DNA from: Methanosarcina sp.
GTDB lineage: Archaea; Halobacteriota; Methanosarcinia; Methanosarcinales; Methanosarcinaceae
Length of the DNA: 5,720 nucleotides
Direction of reading: 5' to 3'
NCBI GenBank assembly: GCA_003157235.1
Contig: PMJC01000358.1
Span: 1,034 to 6,753, forward strand
In this document: positions 1-5,720 of the stretch, piece by piece
How the letters are laid out: each line of letters starts with the position of its first letter
How positions within the stretch are numbered: the stretch's first letter is position 1
Made by a program: the position numbers and the translations under genes
Notes under the pieces: generated by a model
Databases searched by the model: none
Seen by the model: the letters and a program-made list of their open reading frames with translations, nothing else
What the model was told of the DNA's origin: nothing

Positions 1-672
1 GGATACACAAATGCAGGAAAAAGCACTCTTTTCAATGCTATTGTGAATGAAAGTGTCGAGGTAAAAGATATGCTCTTTACAACACTTGTGCCTATGACCC
101 GTGCCCTAGACCTTGGCGGAAGAAAAGCCCTTCTGACCGATACCGTGGGGTTTATCAAGGATCTTCCTCATTGGCTGGTTGATGCCTTCAAATCCACATT
201 AAACGAAATTTATCTATCAGATCTTATCCTCCTGGTCGTAGATGTGAGCGAAAAGCCTGAGATAATCCTTCAAAAACTCTCAACGTCCCATGATACTCTA
301 TGGGACAAGATCCAGGGTGTTCCTGTCATCACAGTGCTTAACAAAACCGATCTACTTAAAGAATTCGAGCTTAAGAATATTATGAAACAGATAGAACATA
401 TGGCCCCAAATCCTGTATTTGTCGCAGCAAAAGAAGAAACAGGTATTTCTGCGCTAAAAGCTGAAATCATAAAGCATTTACCTGCCTGGTCTTTCTCTTC
501 GCTCACCCTGCCAAATTCAGAGGAAGGGATGTCAATTTTGTCATGGCTGTACGAAGAAGGAATAGTACACAAAGTTGAATATGAGAAATGGATTACTGTG
601 AATTACGAAGCCAGGCTAGAAATAATTAACAGGGCTCAGGCTTTGGTAAACTACCAACCAGATGAAGACTAA
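1..672 (+). CDS. hflX: GTPase HflX, C-terminal part (5' end outside window)
   Basis: HflX is a translation-associated GTPase that binds the large ribosomal subunit and splits or rescues stalled ribosomes. The frame is open from base 1, so the gene continues upstream. The 223 visible residues begin exactly at the G1 P-loop GYTNAGKST (1-9). They continue with switch I TTLVPMTR (27-34), the G3 motif DTVGF (47-51), the G4 motif NKTD (114-117) and a G5-like VAAKEETG (141-148), followed by a C-terminal domain ending in YQPDED. The TN in the P-loop and the DTVGFI..LPH stretch (47-57) are typical of HflX rather than of Obg or Era. Known HflX proteins carry an N-terminal nucleotide-binding domain and coiled coil before the G domain; here they lie off the window. 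The next plus-strand gene starts about 800 bases away, so no operon partner is visible downstream. The stop is TAA at 670-672. Confidence 0.93.
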   Translation, partial: GYTNAGKSTLFNAIVNESVEVKDMLFTTLVPMTRALDLGGRKALLTDTVGFIKDLPHWLVDAFKSTLNEIYLSDLILLVVDVSEKPEIILQKLSTSHDTLWDKIQGVPVITVLNKTDLLKEFELKNIMKQIEHMAPNPVFVAAKEETGISALKAEIIKHLPAWSFSSLTLPNSEEGMSILSWLYEEGIVHKVEYEKWITVNYEARLEIINRAQALVNYQPDED

Positions 673-920
673 GTAGCTTCTTGGTTCATTCCTTTCTCTT
701 TTGAAAACAAGTCCCCAATTGCATCCCCCGCATTCCACTGGTGTCAGATTCCATTTAGATTTTAATAAATAATAGCAAATTTTGTGATGTTAATTGCAAC
801 ACTAATGTCTCTATCATATTTTGTCTTGCAATCAGGACATTTCCATTTTTTATCTTTTAGTGTTAGACCAGAGTTATGGTATCCACAAACATTAACAAGC
901 TGTGAATGAGAACAAGAATT
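669..920 (-). pseudogene. tnpB: Decayed TnpB C-terminus (IS200/IS605-type element remnant)
   Basis: Read on the minus strand from 920 to 762, the frame gives NSCSHSQL, VNVCGYHNSG, LTLKDKKWKC, PDCKTKYDRD and ISVAINITKF, then a TAA at 762-764. This matches the end of TnpB, the RNA-guided nuclease of IS200/IS605 transposons. The pieces are a zinc ribbon (CxxCG ... LTLxDRxWxCPxC) and the RuvC-III motif usually written HDRDxNAAxNI. The RuvC aspartate is kept in DRD, but the first zinc cysteine is Val (VNVCG for CxxCG), and N and A of the last motif are S and V. In the same frame, after in-frame stops at 762-764 and 744-746, the text continues as HQWNAGDAIGDLF and EKGMNQEAT, ending in TAG at 669-671. 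MNQEA resembles a common TnpB tail, though this part is less certain. Upstream of 920 the similarity fades, and the frame is closed by a stop at 975-977. No tnpA or N-terminal half is seen. The piece starts immediately after hflX and overlaps its stop codon. Inference: a dead insertion, unlikely to make a working nuclease. Confidence 0.8.
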
Positions 921-1469
921 TTCAGATTGAAATATCCAGATAATTTTCTGCTGGGAAAACTTGATTTTTGCTTGTTATATTGATAAGTATGTAATTTTGA
1001 CAGGAAAAATTCATGAAATTTAAAATAATGAAAGTGATGAGTATGACAAAAATGGAAAAAGCAAAAATGATTGAATGAAAAGTTCAAAATGCTCTAAATT
1101 TGAGAGAGAGCGAATTGAGAAACTGCAAAAATAAGTTAATTTTGGGATACCAAACTAAAAAATTTTTTAGATTTTTTCAAATATCTAAATCGGATAAAAT
1201 ATAGAAGATTTCGATAAACATCTGATTTTCACGAGTCATTTAGATACAATTTACAAGCACATGACAAAATTAAGCAGTATATCGAAATTATCTATAAATT
1301 CTGTTGAACTTTATTATTATGTTCTATCCTTATGCGCCAATCAAATTGGTCAAAAAGATATTCAATAAGATATTTCCCAGGTTCCACTGAATAATTAGAG
1401 GGACCAAATGGTAAAATGAAAGTGAGGATTAATGCTTTAAGGGAAAGTTCCATATATTCAAGAGAAAAT
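921..1469. other. AT-rich intergenic gap between TnpB relic and fen
   Basis: I see no gene here with family-like sequence. Short minus-strand open frames exist (863-1087 and 1292-1483), but they are low-complexity or unrecognised. The gap holds a 16-base perfect palindrome at 1155-1170. A weak TATA-like CTATAAAT at 1291-1298 follows a CGAAA at 1283-1287 and could be a distant fen promoter, which would give a leader of roughly 150 bases. A box-C-like GTGATGA at 1034-1040 has no partner box D. Older parts of the transposon may lie here but are no longer readable. Confidence 0.6.
1155..1170. repeat. Perfect 16-base AT palindrome
   Basis: The sequence is CT, six A, six T, AG, a perfect inverted repeat with no spacer, followed at once by another T-rich run (1171-1177). 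It could be a DNA-bending or protein-binding site, or a weak plus-strand transcription stop, since archaeal terminators are mainly T-runs. In such AT-rich DNA it could also arise by chance. Confidence 0.5.
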
Positions 1470-2486
1470 ATGGGCACAAACATAAGCGATCTGCTTCAGA
1501 AAAGAAAAATTGAGCTTTCAAGCCTTTCGAACCAAGTGATTGCCATCGATGCATTTAACACGTTGCACCAATTCTTAAGCAATATTCGCCAGCGAGACGG
1601 TAGTCCTCTGGTTGATTCTGGAGGGAGAATAACCTCTCACATATCAGGCCTTCTCTACCGGACAGCAAACTTTGTTGAAGCTGGGATCAAACCTATCTTC
1701 GTCTTTGACGGCAAACCTCCTGAATTAAAATCTGAAACTCTGAGCCGGAGGAAAGAAGTCAGGGAATCTGCAAGGGAAAAATGGGAGATTGCAAAAGCTG
1801 AGGGGGATCTTGAAACTGCTTATAAGTATGCTCAGGCTTCTTCAAGGGTGAAACCGGAAATCGTTGAAGATTCAAAATATCTTCTTAACATTATGGGAAT
1901 TCCCTTTGTTCAAGCTCCCAGTGAAGGGGAAGCGCAAGCTGCGCATATGATCCTCAAAAAAGACGCTAACTGCATTGCTTCCCAGGACTATGATTCCTTA
2001 CTTTTTGGAGCCCAAATAATTATCAGGAACCTTGCGGTCACTGGAAAGCGTAAGCTTCCTGGGAAGGATGTTTATGTTAATGTTGAACCCGAAATAATTG
2101 AACTGGAAGAAACCCTTTTCAATCTCGGAATCAACAGAGAACAGCTTATAGATATTGCAATTTGTGTGGGCACAGATTATAATAAAGGCCTGAAAAAAGT
2201 AGGCCCGAAAACAGCCCTTATGCTTATCAAAAAATATGGTTCTATCCATGCCATGCTCCGTGAGAGAGAGTTAGAGATCAAAGCTTTGGATAGCATAAGG
2301 GAACTTTTTATCCACCCTGAAGTAACTGATGATTATAAGATCAAATGGAGAAAACCTGACTCGGAAAAACTTATCGAATTCCTCTGTGAAAATCATGGTT
2401 TTTCGGTTGAGAGAATTGAAAAAGCTGTAGAACGCCTTAAAACCGGTTCAACAACAAGTCAAAAAACTCTAGAACAATGGTTTTAA
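1470..2486 (+). CDS. fen: Flap endonuclease 1 (FEN1), PCNA-binding
   Basis: FEN1 is a structure-specific 5' nuclease that removes displaced flaps during Okazaki fragment maturation and long-patch repair, working on the PCNA clamp. The 338-residue product has the usual archaeal length. It begins MGT, and Gly2 becomes the N-terminus that approaches the active site in this family. Metal-binding acidic residues sit where expected: D27 (AIDAFN), D80 (VFDGKPP), E152 and E154 (PSEGEAQAA), D173 and D175 ([10 protein letters not shown]) and D236 (VGTDYNKG). The helix-turn-helix-type DNA-binding loop follows as [11 protein letters not shown] (239-249). The last eight residues, QKTLEQWF (331-338), are a full PIP box. 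The frame stays open to an ATG at 1416, but the 18 extra residues are unlike the family and would mask Gly2, so 1470 is chosen. No strong ribosome-binding site precedes it, only a weak purine run (AGAGAAAA). The gene stands alone between two AT-rich gaps and looks intact. Confidence 0.96.
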   Translation: MGTNISDLLQKRKIELSSLSNQVIAIDAFNTLHQFLSNIRQRDGSPLVDSGGRITSHISGLLYRTANFVEAGIKPIFVFDGKPPELKSETLSRRKEVRESAREKWEIAKAEGDLETAYKYAQASSRVKPEIVEDSKYLLNIMGIPFVQAPSEGEAQAAHMILKKDANCIASQDYDSLLFGAQIIIRNLAVTGKRKLPGKDVYVNVEPEIIELEETLFNLGINREQLIDIAICVGTDYNKGLKKVGPKTALMLIKKYGSIHAMLRERELEIKALDSIRELFIHPEVTDDYKIKWRKPDSEKLIEFLCENHGFSVERIEKAVERLKTGSTTSQKTLEQWF

Positions 2487-3123
2487 CGGAATTGATTGTT
2501 CAATAAATAGTTCTTTAGATATCAAGTCAACTCTTAACACAAATTCTTATTAGATATTCGTGACTATTCAACTTGAGAAAACAATATCAATAGCTAGCTT
2601 TATGAAAATTTAATGAGCAGATTTCTGTGAACTTATTTCTTTAGCTGTCGGCCATATAGCATGTTTTTTATTTTTGTTACAAGTTGGTAATCAAAAATAT
2701 CTATTGCTGCAAAATATGTATCATCCAACTAATTTTAGGTAAGTCAAATAGTTATCAATATACAGACAATGAGACATGGACTGACAAAAATAGGACTGAG
2801 CTCCTAAAGAAGAGTACACACATACCCATACAAATGACTTTATGAACTCTGAGATTATTTCCATGGACAGGAATCCTGTGGAACTAAGTAGTCCCTTAAA
2901 TAACATAAGGCCATAGGAATTTTTCAAATCTTTGCTTACCAGCTCCAGGAAGTACAGCCCTTTTCGCATATACAATCCATAATTTTGGGATTGCTAAAGA
3001 CAGACCAACTTTAGAAAATAAAATATTTTTAATATCTTCCCATAAACATAGAAACAGAAGTTAGTTAAGCACAAAATCTTTTCTTCGAAATCTTGATATG
3101 AGATTATCCGAATCTACACAAAT
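2487..3123. other. 637-base AT-rich gap without a convincing gene
   Basis: Nothing here has a recognisable family. A minus-strand frame at 2721-2975 (TTG start, 84 residues, RKGLYFLELVSKDLKNSYG near its start) has codon use in its first 40 codons that could be coding, then turns into unlikely sequence. It may be the relic of a gene but matches nothing I know. A T-rich stretch at 2663-2676 could end the fen transcript. Near the right edge, an A/T-rich run at 3013-3035 and a CGAAA followed by CTTGATAT (3085-3099) are weak promoter candidates for the next gene. Confidence 0.5.
2663..2676 (+). terminator. Possible T-rich terminator downstream of fen
   Basis: Six T, an A and five more T lie on the sense strand about 180 bases after the fen stop. 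Archaeal transcription commonly ends at such U-runs without needing a hairpin, and no strong stem precedes it here. The distance from the stop and the general AT-richness of the gap make this only a candidate. Confidence 0.25.
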
Positions 3124-4080
3124 ATGCTTTTACATGAACTTTTTGACATCGAAGAAGATATCTATTTTGTGGAGGAAAGTTATCTCGCCCAAAGAACTAT
3201 TGAGCGTACATTACAATATCTCAACGGAATTTTGGATGTTTCAGAGGAACAACATATGCAGCTCTTGAGGGCCAGGGAAGGGGATCACACACTAGGACTA
3301 CTGATATTTAATCCAGCAGATGAAGAAGTTTCTGTAGATTTCTGGTCGGTGTTTACTGGATCCCTTGCATTAGCTCCATTGAAAAAAGAGTTTGAGGCTA
3401 TTGCGAATTCTCTTCTGATTTCCAATATTCCTGAAAAAGATGTAGAGATATCTTCCGAAAAGTGGAGAGATGCAGTGAATGAGTACTACTCCCTTATGCT
3501 TGTAAACCGGAACCTTTGTCCGGTTTGTACTTTCAAGCCTGAGTCCTATGAAAGTGTTTTTTCCGAAAAGCGTGTGATGAAATTGACAAAACTTCTGGAT
3601 TTGCTTCAAAAAAAGGGTTTTTACTTTGGAGCACGGCTCCTCGAAGTATGCTCTGGGAATGGAATGTCCACGCTTGCTCTCCGTAGGCTTGGACTGGATC
3701 CACTGGTAGTGGAGGTTAACAAATGTGCGGTTTGTCAGGGGCTTGAACAGGGAGTTTTAGACCCACAAAAAGTTATTGTAATGGACGCAACATCAATTTT
3801 CAGGTATTTCGATCCAGAAACCTTTGATGCAGTGATGGGATTTATGCTAGGGCTTATCTATGAATTTAATAAAGAACTCTGGACAGGTATAATAAGGGAG
3901 TCAGTCTTAGTTGCAAATAAAGGAGCTCTTTTGCTTTTCACAGTCAATAGCAAGCCTGAAATTGAAATTCTTACCGAAGCTCTGCACAGGGCAGGAGTCG
4001 AAGGAGAGATTATTGATAATACGGATTCTGAGGGAATCTATGATCAATGGATCTTTGTCGGAAGAAAGCAAAGAACTTAA
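3124..4080 (+). CDS. SAM-dependent methyltransferase-like protein, function unknown
   Basis: I do not recognise a named family. The 318-residue product has two parts. Residues 1-130 are acidic and helix-rich with no known motif. Residues from about 150 look like a class I methyltransferase Rossmann fold: motif I LLEVCSGNGMSTLALRRLG (172-190), an acidic residue after strand 2 (VVEVN, E197), VIVMDATSI (217-225, D221) and FDAVMGFMLG (234-243). There is no NPPY-type motif, so it is not an obvious N6-adenine or glutamine methylase. All five cysteines lie between 132 and 204, four of them as CPVC (132-135) and CAVC (201-204), so a metal site or redox pair is possible. No signal peptide or membrane segment is seen, so it is probably cytoplasmic. 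An in-frame TGA at 3094-3096 and the absence of another start make ATG 3124 the start. No ribosome-binding site precedes it, which fits a leaderless or short-leader transcript. It stands alone and converges with thpR, 18 bases away. The substrate is unknown. Confidence 0.8.
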   Translation: MLLHELFDIEEDIYFVEESYLAQRTIERTLQYLNGILDVSEEQHMQLLRAREGDHTLGLLIFNPADEEVSVDFWSVFTGSLALAPLKKEFEAIANSLLISNIPEKDVEISSEKWRDAVNEYYSLMLVNRNLCPVCTFKPESYESVFSEKRVMKLTKLLDLLQKKGFYFGARLLEVCSGNGMSTLALRRLGLDPLVVEVNKCAVCQGLEQGVLDPQKVIVMDATSIFRYFDPETFDAVMGFMLGLIYEFNKELWTGIIRESVLVANKGALLLFTVNSKPEIEILTEALHRAGVEGEIIDNTDSEGIYDQWIFVGRKQRT

Positions 4081-4098
4081 CTTTCAAATTACAAATGC

Positions 4099-4644
4099 TC
4101 AATCCATATATACTGTATGCAGTGTTTCGTATATTGGATATTCCGGAGTCAGTATACTTTTCTTTAAAAGAACTTTATTCACTTTCATACTACCTACTTG
4201 CATATCTTTGCACTCTCTAAGGGTATTTATAAAAGCGCTTTTCTGGTCCCTATTAAGGAATTTCACCCTAGCAAGAGTAGCATGGGCTGTAAATTCTCTA
4301 GTATCTTTTTCTAATTTGAAAGGTTTCAGTAGATTTTCCACATCTTCATGCAAAATTCTGAATTTTCCGGCTGCACCCAACCAGAGAACTTTAGGATTTA
4401 AAGGATTCGGGAAGACCCCCAGTCCCCCAATTATCGCTTCGAAAGGCTCACATGTCATGGAATCAAGAGCTGAAGAAATTAGTGGGATCCTTGATTCATC
4501 CACATCCCCCAGGAACTTCAAAGTGATGTGAACAATTTCAGGCTCAACAAACTTCAGATTAAAACAAAAGAATCGGGCCTGGAGTTCCCGGATCTTTTCC
4601 CTAAAACAGGGATCTAGCTCAACTGCTATGAATGTCCGAATCAA
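4099..4644 (-). CDS. thpR: RNA 2',3'-cyclic phosphodiesterase (2H family)
   Basis: ThpR (formerly LigT, 2'-5' RNA ligase) hydrolyses 2',3'-cyclic phosphate ends of RNA to 2'-phosphates, and in vitro can also join tRNA halves through a 2'-5' bond. The 181-residue product has both catalytic HxTx motifs, HITL (39-42) and HATL (121-124). It also has the family stretches LKFLGDVDESR (42-52), GVFPNPLNPKVLWLG (76-90) and HATLARVK (121-128), so it is complete. The start is taken as TTG at 4644-4642, giving MIRTFIAVEL, the usual N-terminus of the family. A GGTGA sits 5 bases upstream. The frame could begin 12 bases earlier at another TTG or at GTG 4653, but those starts overlap that ribosome-binding site. 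In several archaea this gene neighbours the CCA-adding enzyme; here its downstream neighbour is a convergent methyltransferase instead. The gap to the PHP gene upstream is 240 bases, so it probably has its own promoter. Confidence 0.93.
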   Translation of the reverse strand: MIRTFIAVELDPCFREKIRELQARFFCFNLKFVEPEIVHITLKFLGDVDESRIPLISSALDSMTCEPFEAIIGGLGVFPNPLNPKVLWLGAAGKFRILHEDVENLLKPFKLEKDTREFTAHATLARVKFLNRDQKSAFINTLRECKDMQVGSMKVNKVLLKKSILTPEYPIYETLHTVYMD

Positions 4645-4649
4645 AATTT

Positions 4650-4654
4650 TCACC
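4650..4654 (-). promoter_or_regulatory. Ribosome-binding site deciding the TTG start of thpR
   Basis: GGTGA on the minus strand is fully complementary to the anti-Shine-Dalgarno end of archaeal 16S rRNA (ATCACCTCC). It lies 5 bases before TTG 4644-4642. The upstream candidates TTG 4656 and GTG 4653 overlap it and so are unlikely starts. Confidence 0.65.
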
Positions 4655-4710
4655 AATTTAAATAATAAAAATTATCAGAAAAATCTTCCTATCAGATTCT
4701 TTGTGAACTA

Positions 4711-4748
4711 CCCCTCCCTGTAGAGGAATGATACCCTCCGAAGAAGGT
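4711..4748 (-). other. Two tandem GC-rich hairpins upstream of thpR
   Basis: On the minus strand, 4748-4733 reads ACCTTC-TTCG-GAGGGT: a six-pair stem (one G-U) closed by C-G around TTCG, which as RNA is the extra-stable C(UUCG)G tetraloop. Seven bases further on, 4726-4713 can fold as CCTC ... GAGG with a six-base loop, followed by GGTAGTTCAC. The GC-rich block contrasts with its AT-rich surroundings. It lies 70-100 bases upstream of the thpR start and about 140 bases past the PHP gene stop. It could be a structured leader of thpR, a small RNA, an mRNA 3' end, or a degenerate end of an IS200/IS605-type element. The sequence alone does not decide. Confidence 0.45.
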
Positions 4749-4884
4749 GACTCCAAGCCTTAGAGTTAAAGATATGAAGACAAAAAAGATAAAAGTCTCA
4801 AGAAAATGGATTCCAAAAAACTTACCCATTAAACCGTGATTAAAAATCTATTAATCTGGTTTTTTTTCCCAAGATGAATAATTC
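4749..4884. other. Rest of the thpR-PHP gene gap
   Basis: This stretch contains no convincing gene. A run of eight T at 4860-4867 on the plus strand reads as A-rich on the strand of the PHP transcript, so it is not a terminator for that gene. A very short basic open frame at 4774-4839 (plus, 21 residues) has no nearby ribosome-binding site. Confidence 0.5.
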
Positions 4885-5565
4885 CTATATTTTGATCAAT
4901 TTACCCAATCGCTTCTTTAGTTTTCGCTTCACACTAACTAACATCTGTTTCAGGATGATTGGCAGTGGTGTATTTTTGCCTTCAGGTACCACTTTTCCTT
5001 TCCTTATTGCCCTGAGCACAGCTTCCATGGTATTTTCAGAGGCATCAATCTCGGTATATGCCTGACCTACCATTTCTGGAACATGGGAATCACTTCCTCC
5101 GACACCTGGAATTCCGAGTCTTTTTGCCTCTGTTTCGGCTTTAAGGTTGGCATTGTTTAAAATGCAACGGGAATTGAATACCTCAACCGCATCTATATCA
5201 AGCCCTTCAAAACTTCCTATCCCATGAGAACTTTGTTTGAAAGGGTGAGGTATGATAACCGTGCCTCCAAGTTTCCTGGCCCAAGCTATCGTTTCTTCCG
5301 GACTCAATAAAGACTCTATATTTTTCCTGATTCCCAGAACCAGAATGTGTCCTTTTGAAGATGTCACCTCTACTCCGGGAATGACTGTAATGTCAAAACC
5401 AAGTTCTAAGGCTCTTTTTTCACAGGCAAGCCCACCTTCCACGGTGTCATGGTCACAGATAGCAAAGCCGTCAAGGCCCCTTTTAAGGACGACCTCTAAG
5501 ATTTCATCATGACTCGATTTGCTATCTTTTGAATGATCGGAATGCACGTGAAGATCAAATTTCAT
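4885..5565 (-). CDS. PHP-domain metal-dependent phosphoesterase
   Basis: The PHP superfamily uses a cluster of two or three metal ions to hydrolyse phosphoesters in nucleotides, nucleic acids or sugar phosphates. The 226-residue product shows the ordered ligand motifs: HVH (6-8), CDHDT (37-41, H39), GVE (64-66), PHP (106-108, H107) and GSDSH (157-161). It resembles the COG0613 group, whose bacterial members act as nucleoside 3',5'-bisphosphatases or 5'-3' RNases, but it is short and lacks the extra insert domain, so the substrate is open. The last 21 residues carry nine Lys or Arg and no acidic residue (KRKLKKRLGKLIKI at the end), suggesting nucleic-acid or membrane-surface contact. The frame extends 29 codons upstream, but that part overlaps a strong TATA box and is unlike the family. 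ATG 5565 puts MKFDLHVHSD at the front, as expected. No ribosome-binding site is present, so the message is probably leaderless. Confidence 0.88.
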   Translation of the reverse strand: MKFDLHVHSDHSKDSKSSHDEILEVVLKRGLDGFAICDHDTVEGGLACEKRALELGFDITVIPGVEVTSSKGHILVLGIRKNIESLLSPEETIAWARKLGGTVIIPHPFKQSSHGIGSFEGLDIDAVEVFNSRCILNNANLKAETEAKRLGIPGVGGSDSHVPEMVGQAYTEIDASENTMEAVLRAIRKGKVVPEGKNTPLPIILKQMLVSVKRKLKKRLGKLIKI

Positions 5566-5590
5566 GTTGATATAAAGATGGGAATTGAAT

Positions 5591-5599
5591 TTATATAAA
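5591..5599 (-). promoter_or_regulatory. TATA box of the PHP phosphoesterase gene
   Basis: TTTATATAA on the minus strand is a near-ideal archaeal TATA box. Its centre lies 30 bases before ATG 5565. Archaeal transcription usually starts about 26 bases after the box centre, so the RNA would begin within about 5 bases of the start codon. That fits the absence of a ribosome-binding site and argues against the longer reading frame that begins at 5652. A purine-rich BRE upstream is not clear. Confidence 0.65.
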
Positions 5600-5720
5600 G
5601 AAGTCCAAGCGAACAGTAGTTCTATTTGCTGTAGCTCCAAATGACTACTCATATTCAGTTATAATTTTGTTCCTCAACAGCTCAAAAGAAAATGATTTTA
5701 TTTTTATTATAATCTCCTCT
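5600..5720. other. AT-rich upstream region at window edge
   Basis: I see no gene in this stretch. It holds only the upstream flank of the PHP promoter and further A/T-rich sequence running off the window. A purine run AGAGGAG on the minus strand at 5714-5720 is not followed by a usable start codon. Confidence 0.4.

Noticed and set aside
1034..1040. GTGATGA, a perfect box C of an archaeal C/D guide RNA
   Set aside because: No CTGA box D or D' follows at guide-RNA spacing, so this is probably chance in AT-rich DNA.
1416..1469. Upstream ATG extending FEN1 by 18 residues
   Set aside because: FEN1 proteins start at MG with Gly2 needed near the active site, and the extension has no family-like sequence.
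3911..4531. Plus-strand open frame of 206 codons overlapping the methyltransferase end and thpR
   Set aside because: It is mostly antisense to thpR, whose catalytic motifs are clear, and its translation is compositionally odd with no family motif.
4774..4839. 21-residue basic small ORF (MKTKKIKVSRKW...) on the plus strand
   Set aside because: It lacks a nearby ribosome-binding site or promoter, and Lys-rich frames are expected by chance in A-rich DNA.
4860..4867. Run of eight T as a terminator
   Set aside because: It is T-rich only on the plus strand, and the nearest plus-strand gene ends almost 800 bases upstream. The PHP gene is transcribed the other way.
5566..5652. 29-codon N-terminal extension of the PHP protein
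   Set aside because: It spans the TATA box and does not resemble PHP proteins, whose HxH motif sits close to the N-terminus.
1..5720. A new multi-gene defence or mobile system
   Set aside because: The genes are widely spaced housekeeping-type genes in mixed orientation. Only one decayed transposon piece is visible, and there are no clustered effectors, repeats or arrays.

Overview
The window looks like a chromosomal segment from a methanogenic archaeon of the Methanosarcinales, probably Methanosarcina or a close relative. The reasons are an archaeal-type 338-residue FEN1 nuclease ending in a PCNA-binding motif, an archaeal TATA promoter without a ribosome-binding site, GGTGA-type ribosome-binding signals, and moderately AT-rich genes separated by long, very AT-rich gaps. 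The species assignment is inference from recalled protein families, not from a database search.

Layout. Positions 1-672 (+) hold the C-terminal half of the ribosome-associated GTPase HflX, cut by the window edge at its P-loop. Against its stop codon, on the minus strand, lies a decayed C-terminal piece of a TnpB protein from an IS200/IS605-type element (669-920). An AT-rich gap with one perfect palindrome leads to fen (1470-2486, +), encoding flap endonuclease 1. A second AT-rich gap of 637 bases has no convincing gene. Then comes an unrecognised SAM-dependent methyltransferase-like protein (3124-4080, +), which converges, 18 bases apart, on thpR (4099-4644, -), an RNA 2',3'-cyclic phosphodiesterase. 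A short gap with two GC-rich hairpins separates thpR from a PHP-domain phosphoesterase gene (4885-5565, -) with a clear promoter and a probably leaderless transcript.

The recognisable genes deal with nucleic acids or the ribosome: HflX acts on ribosomes, FEN1 trims Okazaki flaps, ThpR opens RNA cyclic phosphates, and PHP enzymes cleave phosphoesters. They do not look like one operon, because the spacings are large and the orientations mixed. I see no CRISPR array, tRNA, rRNA, prophage or defence island, and no evidence of a new multi-gene system. The points most worth a second look are the orphan methyltransferase with paired CxxC motifs, the TnpB relic with a lost zinc ligand, the C(UUCG)G hairpin upstream of thpR, and two start-codon corrections (TTG for thpR, leaderless ATG for the PHP gene).
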